DNA of 64,000 bases from Luteimicrobium sp049844995 (GCF_049844995.1 NZ_JBNCMC010000003.1:496001-560000), one strand, 5' to 3'; numbered from the stretch's first letter, positions 50,715 to 60,414 are shown. Notes: a model not told the origin generated them from the letters alone. Made by a program: numbers and translations.

Positions 50715-52061
50715 CTACCGTGCGGCGCTCTCGTCCGGGAGCGGGACCGACGCCGGGCTCGCAGGCTCCTGCCCGGTGCCGCGCCAGCGCTCGATCCACC
50801 GCATGCCGTGGTAGATCACGAGCGCTGCCCCGGCACCCAGCGCGATGCCCGTGAACTCGAGGTTCCCGAGCTTCCAACGGAAGTCGGCGATCGCGATGAC
50901 GAGCGGCACCGCGGCGCTCGCGAGGTGCACGGGGTCGGAGAAGTCGACCTTGTTCTGGACCCAGATGCGCGCGCCGAGGATGCCGATCATGCCGTAGAGC
51001 ATCGTGGTGGCCCCGCCGAGCACGCCGCCGGGGATGGTCGCGATCAGCGCCCCGAACTTCGGGGACATGGACAGCACGAAGGCGGCCGCGGCCGCGACCC
51101 AGTAGGCCGCCGTGGAGTAGATGCGCGTGGCGGCCATGACGCCGATGTTCTCGGCGTACGTGGTGGTGCCGGAGCCGCCGCCGATGCCGGCGAGCGTGGT
51201 GGCGACGCCGTCGGCGAACAGGGCACGGCCGGTGAGCGGGTCGAGGTCGCGGCCGGTCATCGCGGCCACCGACTTCACGTGCCCGACGTTCTCCGCGATG
51301 AGCACGAGCACGACGGGGACGAACAGCCCGACGAGCGACCACGAGAAGTGCGGCGTCGTGAACTCGGGGAACCCGAACCACTTCGCGCTGCGGACGGTCG
51401 CGAAGTCGAGCGAGCCGAACGTGCTCCAGCCCATGACGTTCCCGCCGAGCCACGTCACGAGGTAGCCGACAACCACGCCGACGAGGATCGACAGGCGGCC
51501 GAGGATGCCCTTGAAGAAGACGGTGACCACCAGGATCACGCCGAGCGTGATGGTCGCTGCGGACGGCGCGACCTGGTAGTTCTGCCACGCCGCCGGCGCC
51601 AGGTTGAGGCCGATCAGCGCGACGATCGTCCCGGTGACCACGGGCGGCATGAGCGCGTTGATCCACCCGGCCCCCGCGCGGTGCACGATCGCGCCCACGA
51701 CGGCGAGCACCACGCCCGTGATGAGGATCCCGCCGACGGCGAGGTGCTTCCCGCCCGACGCCGTGGCCGCGAGGATCGGGGAGATGAACGCGAAGCTCGA
51801 GCCCACGTAGCTGGGCAGCCTGTTCCGCGTGATGACGAGGAACAGCGCTGTGCCGATCCCTGAGAAGAACAGCGTCGTCGCGGGGGAGAAGCCGGTCAGC
51901 AGCGGCACGAGGAAGGTCGCGCCGAACATCGCGACGACGTGCTGCAGACCGAGACCGACGGTGCGCGGCCAGGTCAGGCGCTCGTCGGGTGCGACGACCT
52001 TCCCGGGCGTGACGTGGCGCCCGTCGCCGTGCAGGCGCCAGACGGTCGGGGTGGCGGGCAT
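50715..52061 (-). CDS. Uracil/xanthine permease (NCS2 family, UraA-like)
   Basis: 448 aa, about 14 transmembrane segments. Proton-coupled nucleobase uptake. Family motifs: GLQHVVAMFGATFLVPLLTG, FFSGIGTALF, SSFAFISPILAA, GIGGGSGTTTYAENIGVMAAT (the UraA substrate-site loop with the conserved Glu) and IPGGVLGGATTMLYGMIG. Its N-terminus has a short hydrophilic leader (residues 1-30). ATG at 52061 has GGAGGA 5 bases upstream. Specificity (uracil rather than xanthine) is favoured by the TYAENIGV loop but is not certain. Confidence 0.92.
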   Translation of the reverse strand: MPATPTVWRLHGDGRHVTPGKVVAPDERLTWPRTVGLGLQHVVAMFGATFLVPLLTGFSPATTLFFSGIGTALFLVITRNRLPSYVGSSFAFISPILAATASGGKHLAVGGILITGVVLAVVGAIVHRAGAGWINALMPPVVTGTIVALIGLNLAPAAWQNYQVAPSAATITLGVILVVTVFFKGILGRLSILVGVVVGYLVTWLGGNVMGWSTFGSLDFATVRSAKWFGFPEFTTPHFSWSLVGLFVPVVLVLIAENVGHVKSVAAMTGRDLDPLTGRALFADGVATTLAGIGGGSGTTTYAENIGVMAATRIYSTAAYWVAAAAAFVLSMSPKFGALIATIPGGVLGGATTMLYGMIGILGARIWVQNKVDFSDPVHLASAAVPLVIAIADFRWKLGNLEFTGIALGAGAALVIYHGMRWIERWRGTGQEPASPASVPLPDESAAR

Positions 52062-52168
52062 GGGTCCTCCGGGTCGGGTGCGCGGGCGTCGGCCGTGGAA
52101 TCCGGCTGGCGAGGATTGTCGCACCTGTCCGGGTCCGATACCAGGCGGTCGGGCGGGCCGTGAAAGGC

Positions 52169-52216
52169 GCGAGCCGCGCACCGGACCCCGCTGAGCGGGG
52201 TCGGTGCGCGGCTCGC
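52169..52216 (-). terminator. Terminator of the DEAD-box helicase gene
   Basis: Perfect 14-bp outer stem (52169-52182 with 52203-52216), extended by ACCCCGC/GCGGGGT with one bulge; followed on the minus strand by GCCTTTC. 18 bases after the helicase stop. Confidence 0.9.
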
Positions 52217-52233
52217 GATCCGTGCGCTGGGGT

Positions 52234-53907
52234 TCAGTCCGCCGCGGGGGCGGACCCGTCGGTGCCGCCCGAGCGGCGGCGGCGGGTCCTGCGCCGCGTG
52301 CGGCCCTCGCCCGTGCCCGACGACGTCCCCTGGGTCGCGCCGTCGGCCGCGCCACCGGCGGTGGTCGGCTTGGGCCCGGTGGAGCCCGCCGCGTCGGGGC
52401 CACCCTCACGCCGCCCGCCGGAGCCGCCGCGGCCACCGCGCCCGCGTGCGCCGGAGCGCCCGCTGTCGCGGCCGTCGTCGGACCGGCCGGACCCGCCGTG
52501 CGAGCCCTGCGCCCGGGCGGGGGAGCCGCCGCGCTTGCCGGTCTCGCCGAGGTCCTCGAGGACCTCCGCGCCGAGACCCGCGCGCACCTGCTGGCTCTTG
52601 GGGAGGCGGCCCTTGGTGCCCTCGGGGATGTCGAGGTCGGTGTACAGGTGCGGGGACGAGGAGTAGGTCTCGACCGGCGCGGGGATGCCGAGCTCGAGCG
52701 CCTTGTCGATCAGGCCCCAGCGCGGGACGTCGTCCCAGTCGACGAAGGTCACCGCGGTGCCCTTGTTGCCGGCACGGCCCGTGCGGCCCGTCCGGTGCAG
52801 GTACGTCTTCTCGTCCTCGGGGCACTGGTAGTTCACGACGTGGGTGACGTCGTCGACGTCGATGCCGCGGGCCGCGACGTCGGTCGCGACGAGCACGTCG
52901 ACCTTGCCCGCGCGGAACGCGCGCAGCGCCTGCTCGCGGGAGCCCTGACCGAGGTCGCCGTGGATCGCTGCCGCGGCGAACCCGCGGTCGACGAGCTCGT
53001 CGGCGACCTTCGCGGCGGTCCGCTTGGTCCGCGCGAACACGATGGTGAGGCCGCGGCCCCGCGCCTGCAGGATCCGCGCGAGCATCTCGACCTTGTCGAG
53101 GGCGTGCGCGCGGTAGACGACCTGCTTGATGTTCTTGACGGTCGCGCCGCCGTCGTCGGGGTCGTTGGCGCGGATGTGCGTCGGCTGCGTCATGTACCGG
53201 CGGGCCATCGCGACGACGGCGCCCGGCATGGTCGCCGAGAAGAGCATCGTGTGGCGGCGCGGCGGGGTCGCGGCGATGAGCTTCTCGACGTCGGGCAGGA
53301 AGCCGAGGTCGAGCATCTCGTCGGCCTCGTCCAGCACGACGGTCTTCGCGTGCGACAGGTCGAGGTGGTGCTGGTTGGCCAGGTCGATGAGCCGGCCGGG
53401 CGTGCCGACGACGACCTCGACGCCCGCGGTGAGCTGGGCGATCTGCGGCTCGTAGGCGCGGCCGCCGTAGATCTGCGCGACGCGCACCTGGCGGCGGCGC
53501 GACGCCGTGGCCAGGTCGTTCGCGACCTGGACGGCGAGCTCGCGCGTCGGGACGACGACGAGCGCCTGCGGCTTGCCCGGCGCGTCGAGCGCGTCGAAGC
53601 CGTCCTCGTCGGGCGCGACGACGTGCTCGAGCAGCGGCACGCCGAAGCCGAGCGTCTTGCCGGTGCCTGTCTTCGCCTGGCCGATGATGTCGTGCCGCGC
53701 CAGCGCGACCGGGAGGGTCATCGCCTGGATCGGGAAGGGGTGGAGGATGCCGGCGTCGGTGAGCGCGTCCACGATCGCGGGGCGCACGTTGAAGTCGGCG
53801 AAGGTCGGGGTGGGAGCGGGCTCCGCTGCCGTCTCGGCGCTGGCCTCGCTGGTGTTCAGGTCGGTGGCGCTCTCGTCGGCGACGGGCGCGTCGGTGGTGC
53901 TGGTCAC
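52234..53907 (-). CDS. DEAD-box ATP-dependent RNA helicase
   Basis: 557 aa. Motifs in order: Q-motif region FADFNVRPAIVDALTDAGI, I AKTGTGKT, Ia PTRELAVQ, II VLDEADEM, III SATMPG, IV TIVFARTKRTA, V VATDVAARGIDV, VI HRTGRTGRAG. It unwinds RNA duplexes, for example in ribosome assembly or mRNA decay. A Gly/Arg/Ser-rich tail (about 460-557) is a typical RNA-binding extension. GTG at 53907 has GAGGA upstream. The run helicase - MiaE_2 - DUF3107 - TetR is a conserved actinobacterial neighbourhood (rhlE region of Mycobacterium). Confidence 0.95.
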   Translation of the reverse strand: MTSTTDAPVADESATDLNTSEASAETAAEPAPTPTFADFNVRPAIVDALTDAGILHPFPIQAMTLPVALARHDIIGQAKTGTGKTLGFGVPLLEHVVAPDEDGFDALDAPGKPQALVVVPTRELAVQVANDLATASRRRQVRVAQIYGGRAYEPQIAQLTAGVEVVVGTPGRLIDLANQHHLDLSHAKTVVLDEADEMLDLGFLPDVEKLIAATPPRRHTMLFSATMPGAVVAMARRYMTQPTHIRANDPDDGGATVKNIKQVVYRAHALDKVEMLARILQARGRGLTIVFARTKRTAAKVADELVDRGFAAAAIHGDLGQGSREQALRAFRAGKVDVLVATDVAARGIDVDDVTHVVNYQCPEDEKTYLHRTGRTGRAGNKGTAVTFVDWDDVPRWGLIDKALELGIPAPVETYSSSPHLYTDLDIPEGTKGRLPKSQQVRAGLGAEVLEDLGETGKRGGSPARAQGSHGGSGRSDDGRDSGRSGARGRGGRGGSGGRREGGPDAAGSTGPKPTTAGGAADGATQGTSSGTGEGRTRRRTRRRRSGGTDGSAPAAD

Positions 53908-54200
53908 GGTTCCTCGTGTTCGGGTCGGGGCGCCGCTGCGCGCGGACCGGTCTCCCGCGCCGGGCTCGCGCCCATGAGGGGCGGCGGGGTGCGGGACGGC
54001 GTTGTCCGGGGCGCGTGCGCCAAGGGCCGGCAGCCGATCGTGAAGATGCGCCGCCGTCGTGGCGGGACGATCCGGACCAGGTCCGGGCCGTCGTGGTCGA
54101 TGCGGCTCGCGCGTTCGACGCGAACCAGGGCTTGCAGGACGACCGGGCAACCGAGGTACCCGCACATGGTATCGGATGCGGCCCTGCCTATCCTGGACGG

Positions 54201-54953
54201 ATGGCCGTCACGAGCTCCACGCCCCCCGCCGCTTCCCCGCCGCCCGGCCCCGGCGACGGGCTCGCGGGCTCCGCGAGCGTCGACGAGGTGGTCGAGCTCC
54301 TCGGGCTGGTCGGGGCGTTCGAGCTCGACGACGTCCCCCGCTTCGCCGCCGAGGCCGCCGACGCGCTCGACGTCGAGGGCCGCCTCGCGCACGCCCGCCG
54401 CGCCGGGGTTGCACTCGCGGGGTGCGAGCGGGTGCTCACGCGGATCGGCGAGCTCGGCGCGTCACCCGTGGCGGCCATGACCCCGTTCGACGGCGCGTTC
54501 GCCGACTTCGACGCCCGCACCCCGCCCAGCACGTGGGAGGAGGAGGTGCTGCGCGAGTTCGTCGGGCGGTCCGTCGCCGAGGACTTCTGCCGGCTGTGCG
54601 CGCCGGCCCTCGACCCTGTCTCACGCGACGTCGTCCTGCGCGTCATGGAGGGCAGCGTCGCGGACGAGGAGGCCGTGCAGCAGCTCGCTGAGGCGGCCGC
54701 AGCCGACCGGGTGCTGTCCGCCCGGCTCGCCCTGTGGGGGCGCCGGCTCGTCGGCGAGGCGCTGCGGCTCGCTCAGTCGCTGCTCACCGGCAGCCCGACG
54801 TTCCTGCACCTGCTCGCGCTCGCGCGGGCCGCCGAGACGCCCGACGACGCCGCCCCCACCCGCGCGTCCGAGGTCGACACCCACACCTGGGCGCTACGCC
54901 AGCTCACGGAGCGGCACGCGCTGAGGATGCGGCGGCTGGGGCTCACCGCCTGA
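54201..54953 (+). CDS. Ferritin-like protein, MiaE_2 family
   Basis: 250 aa, almost all helical. EVVELLGLVGAFELDDVPRFA, FDGAFADFDARTPPSTWEEEVLREFVG, FCRLCAPALDPVSRDVVLRVM and RHALRMRRLGLTA match the actinobacterial 'ferritin-like fold-containing protein' (MiaE_2) family, named for resemblance to the tRNA hydroxylase MiaE. A canonical di-iron EXXH site is not obvious, so activity is unproven. TATCCT (54189-54194) ends 6 bases before the ATG: leaderless. Divergent from the DEAD-box gene, as in many relatives. Confidence 0.85.
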   Translation: MAVTSSTPPAASPPPGPGDGLAGSASVDEVVELLGLVGAFELDDVPRFAAEAADALDVEGRLAHARRAGVALAGCERVLTRIGELGASPVAAMTPFDGAFADFDARTPPSTWEEEVLREFVGRSVAEDFCRLCAPALDPVSRDVVLRVMEGSVADEEAVQQLAEAAAADRVLSARLALWGRRLVGEALRLAQSLLTGSPTFLHLLALARAAETPDDAAPTRASEVDTHTWALRQLTERHALRMRRLGLTA

Positions 54954-54968
54954 CAGTCGCCGCAGATG

Positions 54969-55005
54969 CCACGAGGGGCCCGGCCGACGGCCGGGCCCCT
55001 CGTGG
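54969..55005. terminator. Bidirectional terminator between MiaE_2 and DUF3107 genes
   Basis: An 18-bp near-perfect palindrome pair (54969-54986 with 54988-55005), CCACGAGGGGCCCGG and its complement, between convergent stops at 54953 and 55015. Confidence 0.9.
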
Positions 55006-55014
55006 TCAGGAGAC

Positions 55015-55242
55015 TCAGATGGTGCCGAAGCCGACGCGGCGCGTCTCCTCGGTGCCGATCTCGACATAGCCCACGGACGCGCCGGGGACGACGTACCGGC
55101 GCCCGCGCAAGTCCTTCAGCTCCAGGGTGCTCTCGTCCTTCAGCGCGGCCGCGACCGCGGCGGCGACCTCGTCGGCCGTGAGGTCCGTGTCGATGACGAG
55201 CTCGCGGGGCAGGTGCTTCACACCGATCGTGACTTCCACCAC
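55015..55242 (-). CDS. DUF3107 small protein
   Basis: 75 aa. VEVTIGVKHLPRELVIDTDL, AADEVAAAVAAAL-like helix and GRRYVVPGASVGYVEIG define DUF3107, found in nearly all actinobacteria at this place next to the TetR and DEAD-box genes (mycobacterial homologue TB9.4, an ATP-binding-like small protein, recalled). Function unknown. GTG at 55242 is taken; the adjacent GTG at 55239 is possible. AAAGGA lies 6 bases upstream. Confidence 0.9.
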   Translation of the reverse strand: MVEVTIGVKHLPRELVIDTDLTADEVAAAVAAALKDESTLELKDLRGRRYVVPGASVGYVEIGTEETRRVGFGTI

Positions 55243-55412
55243 GGTTCCTTTCGATCGTCTCGCGGTGGGCCTGCGGGCCAACCACCTCGAACGATCGTAG
55301 TGGTGGGGGTGCGTCGTCGGGTCGCCGCGACGTGCCGTGATCGCTCAGCGCTGAACGTTCGGTTCGCCGATGGTGACGCTCTTTCGGCTGGGACGGGCGG
55401 TCCGGCGGTGTG

Positions 55413-55468
55413 GCGCGCGGCCTTCCATCCGCCTCGCTCGTTCCTCGCTTGGCTCCCGCTCCACCCTC
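55413..55468. repeat. Dispersed intergenic repeat, block b (copy 2, inverted)
   Basis: GCGCGCGGCCTTCCATCCGC onward matches the reverse complement of the 1048-1109 half of the first element, with small changes; the terminal inverted arm is not conserved. Confidence 0.65.
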
Positions 55469-55580
55469 CGCGTCCGTCCCGCCCTCGCCGATGGTCGCCC
55501 GCCCGAACGCTCTGTTCGCCGACGATGACGCCCGGTTCTCCAACGGCGACGAGCCCTGCGCAGACCGGGCACGCGTCGGC

Positions 55581-55645
55581 GAGATACCGAGGTCGGGTCG
55601 AGGTACCGAGTTTGCATCGGTATCTCGAGCGCATCTCGGTATCTC
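55581..55645. repeat. GAGATACC palindromic element (copy 2, inverted)
   Basis: The last 33 bases are the exact reverse complement of 48541-48573. Alternating GAGATACCGA and TCGGTATCTC half sites could fold on themselves. Confidence 0.8.
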
Positions 55646-55678
55646 GCGGGCGACGACGGCGCGTGACGCCAGCGAGGT

Positions 55679-56359
55679 TCAGGTGGCGGGGGCGACGAAC
55701 GAGCGCAGGCCGCGCCAGGCGAACGTCGACAGGAGGCTGCTGATGGCGGCGTCGTCGACACCGCGACCGGAGCGGCTCCCCTGGTCGGGGCGGCGGGCGG
55801 CGACGCGGGCCTGCTCGGCTACCTCCGTCGCCGCGGAGCGTGCGATGGCCGTGCAGGTGCGGCCGAGCACGAGCGCCTGCTCGCGATCCATGCCGCAGCG
55901 CAGGACGAGGACGTCGGCGAAGGCGTCGGCGTTCACGGCGTCGGGTCGTAGGACGCGTTCGCGGACGGCGTCGTCGCGCATGACGTCCGACTCGAACAGC
56001 AGCGTGGCCGACTGCCCGGCGTCGACGGCGAACGACACGTACGCCTCCACGACGGACTGCACGACGTCGCCGCCGTCGAACGACGCGGACGGGTTGCCGG
56101 CACGGGCGGGCGCGAGGGCGGCGTCGACCGCCGCGACGAGGTCGTTCCCCCGGGCGTCCACCACCTCGAGGTAGAGCTCGAGCTTGGACGGGAAGTGCCG
56201 GTAGAGCACGGGCTTGGACACGCCGGCCTCGTCGGCGAGGTCGTCCATGGAGATGTGGTGGTAGCCGTGCGCGGCGAACAGCCGCGTGGCGATCCCGAGG
56301 AGCTGGACCCGGCGCGCGGCACGCGGGATCCGGTGGGTCAGCGTTGCTGTGGCGGGCAC
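55679..56359 (-). CDS. TetR-family regulator
   Basis: 226 aa. N-terminal helix-turn-helix (about 19-65): RRVQLLGIATRLFAAHGY, ISMDDLADEAGVSKPVLYRHFPSK, with the usual LYRHF recognition end. The helical ligand domain has no recognisable binding motif. Homologues sit at this position in many actinobacteria beside DUF3107; target genes unknown. GTG at 56359 has GGGGGGAACGAC upstream. The downstream end abuts the repeat region. Confidence 0.92.
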   Translation of the reverse strand: MPATATLTHRIPRAARRVQLLGIATRLFAAHGYHHISMDDLADEAGVSKPVLYRHFPSKLELYLEVVDARGNDLVAAVDAALAPARAGNPSASFDGGDVVQSVVEAYVSFAVDAGQSATLLFESDVMRDDAVRERVLRPDAVNADAFADVLVLRCGMDREQALVLGRTCTAIARSAATEVAEQARVAARRPDQGSRSGRGVDDAAISSLLSTFAWRGLRSFVAPAT

Positions 56360-56534
56360 GTCGTTCCCCCCTTCGGTCCTGGCTTCGCGAGCCGGTTCCT
56401 CGGATGGTAGAGGTCGTCGTCCGCCTGTCCAAGGGGCTGTACACCTGGTGAGACGGCGCCGCCGTGACCAGCGTGAACGTAGCTTCCATGAGACCTACGC
56501 CACATGAACACAGGGACCGTGCCACGCTGGCGCG

Positions 56535-56876
56535 ATGAATCCCGACCGGGGCGGTGACCGGCGAAGACGGGCCGTCAACAGGGCCGCCGTCATGCTCGCG
56601 CTGGGCGGCGTCGTCGCCCTCCTGTCCTGGAGCTGGGCCGGACAGGTCGACGGCGAGGCGTGCCCGAGCGCGTTCCGTGCCCATCCCGGGAGCGGGTACG
56701 TGGTCTACGGCGGGGAGTTCTCGACCGAGGCCCGGCAGGACATCAGCGACGGGTGCATGCGGGCGGGCGCGTGGCCCTGGCGGGTGGGCTGGATGGCGCT
56801 GGCGGCGGGAGGAGTCGCAGCCGGGCTCGTGGTGCGGCCCGCCGTCGGGCGAGGACGACGGCGCCCGGTGACCTGA
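56535..56876 (+). CDS. Small two-helix membrane protein
   Basis: 113 aa. An Arg-rich cytoplasmic N-terminus, hydrophobic helix 1 (about 16-36), an outside loop with two cysteines (C43, C74) that could form a disulphide, hydrophobic helix 2 (about 84-103) and a basic C-terminus. No family recognised. CACGCT ends 6 bases before the ATG. Codon usage and GC fit the neighbours, so a real but unknown gene is likely. Confidence 0.6.
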   Translation: MNPDRGGDRRRRAVNRAAVMLALGGVVALLSWSWAGQVDGEACPSAFRAHPGSGYVVYGGEFSTEARQDISDGCMRAGAWPWRVGWMALAAGGVAAGLVVRPAVGRGRRRPVT

Positions 56877-56889
56877 GCGCCTGCTCAGG

Positions 56890-56927
56890 CGATCGCACGA
56901 CCGCTCCGCGATCGCACGGCCGCTCCG
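56890..56927. repeat. 19-bp tandem duplication upstream of adnA
   Basis: CGATCGCACGACCGCTCCG and a copy differing by one base lie head to tail, 77 bases before the AdnA start. Possible protein-binding site or simple duplication. Confidence 0.5.
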
Positions 56928-57003
56928 CGGGCGTCGGCCGGACCACGTGGGTCCGACGGTGGCCGGCGCCGGCGGTGTCGGCGGTGCGTGATGGGATGAG
57001 GCC

Positions 57004-60000
57004 GTGCCGCCCGCTCCCGCCGTCAGCCTCCTGCCGCCCGCGCCCCCCGCGCTGCGCACCTCCGGCTCCGACGGCGCTCTCGACGGTACGCAGGCGGTCG
57101 CGCTCCGGGCCGCGGGGGACCTGGCGCCGGGGGAGGCGCTCGTCGTCCTCGGGGCGCCGGGGACGGGCAAGACGACGGTCGCGGTCGAGGTCGCCGCGCA
57201 GGCGCTCGCCCGGGGTGTCGCGCCGCACGAGGTCCTGCTGCTGGCACCGTCGCGGCGCGCGGCGGCGTCCCTCCGCGACGTGCTGACGTACAGGGCGGCC
57301 CGCACGCTGTCCGCGCCGCTGGTGCGGACGGCGGCGTCGGCGGCGTTCGCGGTGCTGTGCTCGCGGGCCGAGGCGCTCGGGGACCCGCTCCCGACCCTCG
57401 TCTCCGGGCCCGAGCAGGACCTCCTGCTCTCCGAGCTCCTGGCCGGCCACGTGGCCGGGGTCGGGGTGCCGCTCCGGCTGCCGCCCGGTCTGCCGGAGGA
57501 CGTGCTCGGGCTGCGCGGCTTCCGTCAGGAGCTGCGCGACCTGCTCATGCGCGCCGCCGAGCACGACCTGCTGCCGTCCGAGCTGGCCGCGCTCGGCCGT
57601 GGGCACGACCGCCCCGAGTGGGCGCTCGCGGCCCAGCTCTACGACGAGTACCTCGCCGTCATGGCGCTCGGCACCGGGACGCCCGACCGGGGCGCCCGGG
57701 TCGATCCCGCGGTCGTCGTGGCCGAGGCCGCCGAGGCGCTGCGGACCTGGGACTCGGACCTTCCCGGGGTGCCGCGCCCTCGGTGGCGCGTCGTCGTCGT
57801 GGACGACTACCAGGAGGCCACCGCGGCCACCGCCGCGTTCCTGGAGGTCCTGCGCGACGACGGCGCGCGCCTGGTCCTGCTGGGCGACCCGGACGTCGCC
57901 GTCCAGACGTTCCGCGGCGCGAGCCCGGCGCTGCTCGGCCAGGCCGGCGCGCGGCCGGGCGGCGGGCCAGGGCAGGTCGGCGCGTTCGACGCCCTGACGC
58001 TGCACCTCGGGACGGCGTGGCGGCACCCCGCCGAGCTGCGCGCCGTCGTCGCGCGGGTCGCGTCGGCGGTCCCGACCCTCGGCGCCGCCGCGCACCGGCG
58101 TGCTGCGTCGCCCGAGCGGCTCCCCGCTCCCGACGACGGCGCGGGCGCGGGCGAGGGCGTCTTCCCGCCCGGCGCGACGGGCGCCGTCGGGCCCGAGGTC
58201 GAGGTCGCGACCTTCGTCTCGGGGGCCGAGGAGGTCGCGCACGTCGCCCGCGTGCTCCGCGCCGAGCACCTGCTGCGCGGCACGCCCTGGGAGCGCATGG
58301 CCGTCGTCGCGCGCGCCGGCGGCCAGCTCGCGGCGCTGCGGCGCGGGCTGCTCGCCGCCCAGGTGCCCGTCAGCCTGCTGGGCTCCGACGTGCCGCTGCG
58401 CGACGAGCCGGCGGTCCGGCCCCTGCTCGCGGTCGTCGGGCTGGCGCTCGACCTGGAGGCGTCAGGCGAGGAGGCGGAGACCGACCTGGCGGCCGGGGAA
58501 TCTGCGAAGGCCGCAGCCGAGCCGCAGCCCGTCGCCGACCCCGGTCCCGTCGCGGACCCGGACGTGGTCGCGGAGCTCCTGACGTCGCCGGTCGGTGGGC
58601 TCGATGTCGTCGGTCTGCGACGCCTGCGGCGGGCCCTGCGCGCGGAGGAGCGCGCGGGCGGCGGGGGCCGCGCGTCGGACGCGCTGCTCGCCGAGGTCGT
58701 GGAGCACCCGGCCCGCGCGGCCACCCTCCCCGCCGCCGTACGCCTCCCGGCGGAGCGCGTCGCACGGGTCGTCGAGGCCGCGCGGACGGCGTCGCGCGAG
58801 CCCGACGCCGACGCGCAGTCCGTGCTCTGGGCCGCCTGGGAGGCGACCGGCCTCGCCGAGCGCTGGCAGCGCTCGGCGCTCGAGGGCGGGACGGCCGGGG
58901 CGCGCGCCGACCGGGACCTCGACGCGGTGCTCGCGCTTTTCCGCGCTGCCGAGACGTTCGTCGACCGGCTCCCGCAGGCGCCCGTCCGCGCGTTCCTCGA
59001 CTACCTCGGCTCCCAGGACCTCCCCGCCGACACGCTCGCCGCGCAGGGTGTCGGCGCGGGGTCCGTGTCGGCGCTCACGCCGGCAGGCGCCGCGGGCGGC
59101 GAGTGGGACGTCGTCGTGGTCACGGGCGTGCAGGACGGCGTCTGGCCCGACCTGCGCCTGCGCGACTCGCTGCTCGGCTCGCAGGCGCTCGTCGAGCTCC
59201 TCGCCGCACGGGAGATCGGCGGGACCGAGGGGGAGACGGGTGCCGCGGCCCGCCGCGCGGTCCTCGCCGACGAGCTGCGCACGTTCGCGGTCGCGGTGTC
59301 CCGCGCGCGACGCCGGCTCGTCGTGACCGCCGTCGACGACGCGGACGACCGCCCGTCGGTCTTCCTCGATCTCGTGGAGCCTCCGCCGGAGGAGGGCCGG
59401 GCGCCCCGCCGCCGCGAGGCCTCGCTCGACCTGCGCGGGCTGGTCGGGTCGCTGCGCCGCACGCTCGTCGAGGCGGGCGCGGGCGACGGCGCGGAGCCGG
59501 TCGAGGGGACGCGGGCCGCCGCGCTGCTCGCCGATCTCGCCCGCGCGGGCGTGCCGGGCGCCGACCCCGCGCACTGGTACGGCGCGGGCGACGTCACGAG
59601 CGACGAGCCGCTCCACCCGGGCGACGCGCGCGTGGTGGTGTCGCCGTCGCGCGTCGAGCTGGTCGACGCGTGCGCGCTGCGCTGGGCGCTCGAGACCGCG
59701 GGCGGCACCGCGCCCGACGCGACCGTCCAGACCCTGGGCACGCTCGTCCACGCCGTCGCCGAGACCCTGCCCGACGGCGGCCACGCGGCGCTCGCGGCCG
59801 AGCTCGACCGCCGCTTCCCCGAGCTCGGCCTCAAACCGGGTTGGCCCGCGACGCAGACGCGGCGCCGGGCGGACGCGATGGTCGAGCGGCTCGCCGGCTA
59901 CCTCAAGGACCGGACGGCGCTCGCGGTCGAGGTGCCGTTCCGGGTGGACGTCGGCGAGCGGGCGACGCTGCGCGGCGTCATCGACCGGGTCGAGGCGACC

Positions 60001-60414
60001 GAGGACCCCGGCGCGGTCGAGGTCGTCGACCTCAAGACCGGCCGCAACGCGCCGTCGAAGGCGGACACCGAGCAGCACGCCCAGCTCGGCGCATACCAGC
60101 TCGCCGTCGAGCTCGGCGGCGTGGACGGTTCGAAGCAGCCTGAGGACGGCCCGGGCGCGGACCTGCCCGACGGCGCCAGCCCGGCCGGCGCCCGCCTCGT
60201 CTACCTGGGCACCGGCCGCAACGCGGCCCTGCGCGAGCAGGAACCGCTCGCCGAGCAGCCGGACGGCGGCGCCTGGGCGGCCCAGCTCGTCGACGGCGTC
60301 GCGCGGACCATGGCGGGGTCCGCATTCCTCGCCCAGGAGAACCGGCTCTGCGGGTCGTGCCCCGTCCGGCGCACGTGCCCCGCCCAGCCCGAGGGACGAC
60401 AGGTGATCGCGTGA
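57004..60414 (+). CDS. adnA: AdnA-like helicase-nuclease subunit (UvrD-like + PD-(D/E)XK, Fe-S)
   Basis: 1136 aa. With AdnB it forms the actinobacterial double-strand-break resection motor-nuclease (RecBCD/AddAB counterpart). Superfamily 1 Walker A GAPGTGKTT is at 50-58; the Walker B region is VVVDDYQEAT (D267-D268). Motif spacing and the weak GTAWRHP motif IV resemble the degenerate-motor AdnA type. C-terminal nuclease: IDRVEATEDPGAVEVVDLKTGR. Four cysteines, C890 (DACALRW), C1116, C1119 and C1125 (CGSCPVRRTC), form the Fe-S staple of AddB-type nucleases. GTG at 57004. The downstream AdnB start overlaps its stop. Confidence 0.92.
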   Translation: MPPAPAVSLLPPAPPALRTSGSDGALDGTQAVALRAAGDLAPGEALVVLGAPGTGKTTVAVEVAAQALARGVAPHEVLLLAPSRRAAASLRDVLTYRAARTLSAPLVRTAASAAFAVLCSRAEALGDPLPTLVSGPEQDLLLSELLAGHVAGVGVPLRLPPGLPEDVLGLRGFRQELRDLLMRAAEHDLLPSELAALGRGHDRPEWALAAQLYDEYLAVMALGTGTPDRGARVDPAVVVAEAAEALRTWDSDLPGVPRPRWRVVVVDDYQEATAATAAFLEVLRDDGARLVLLGDPDVAVQTFRGASPALLGQAGARPGGGPGQVGAFDALTLHLGTAWRHPAELRAVVARVASAVPTLGAAAHRRAASPERLPAPDDGAGAGEGVFPPGATGAVGPEVEVATFVSGAEEVAHVARVLRAEHLLRGTPWERMAVVARAGGQLAALRRGLLAAQVPVSLLGSDVPLRDEPAVRPLLAVVGLALDLEASGEEAETDLAAGESAKAAAEPQPVADPGPVADPDVVAELLTSPVGGLDVVGLRRLRRALRAEERAGGGGRASDALLAEVVEHPARAATLPAAVRLPAERVARVVEAARTASREPDADAQSVLWAAWEATGLAERWQRSALEGGTAGARADRDLDAVLALFRAAETFVDRLPQAPVRAFLDYLGSQDLPADTLAAQGVGAGSVSALTPAGAAGGEWDVVVVTGVQDGVWPDLRLRDSLLGSQALVELLAAREIGGTEGETGAAARRAVLADELRTFAVAVSRARRRLVVTAVDDADDRPSVFLDLVEPPPEEGRAPRRREASLDLRGLVGSLRRTLVEAGAGDGAEPVEGTRAAALLADLARAGVPGADPAHWYGAGDVTSDEPLHPGDARVVVSPSRVELVDACALRWALETAGGTAPDATVQTLGTLVHAVAETLPDGGHAALAAELDRRFPELGLKPGWPATQTRRRADAMVERLAGYLKDRTALAVEVPFRVDVGERATLRGVIDRVEATEDPGAVEVVDLKTGRNAPSKADTEQHAQLGAYQLAVELGGVDGSKQPEDGPGADLPDGASPAGARLVYLGTGRNAALREQEPLAEQPDGGAWAAQLVDGVARTMAGSAFLAQENRLCGSCPVRRTCPAQPEGRQVIA

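Larger units (their letters stand above)
55282..55678. other. Gene-free repeat region
   Basis: Almost 400 bases with block b reversed (55413-55468), the reversed 21-bp unit near 55508-55545, and a GAGATACC element (55581-55645). GTTCGCCGATGGTGACG (about 55350) is the recurring entry motif. No plausible gene. Confidence 0.6.
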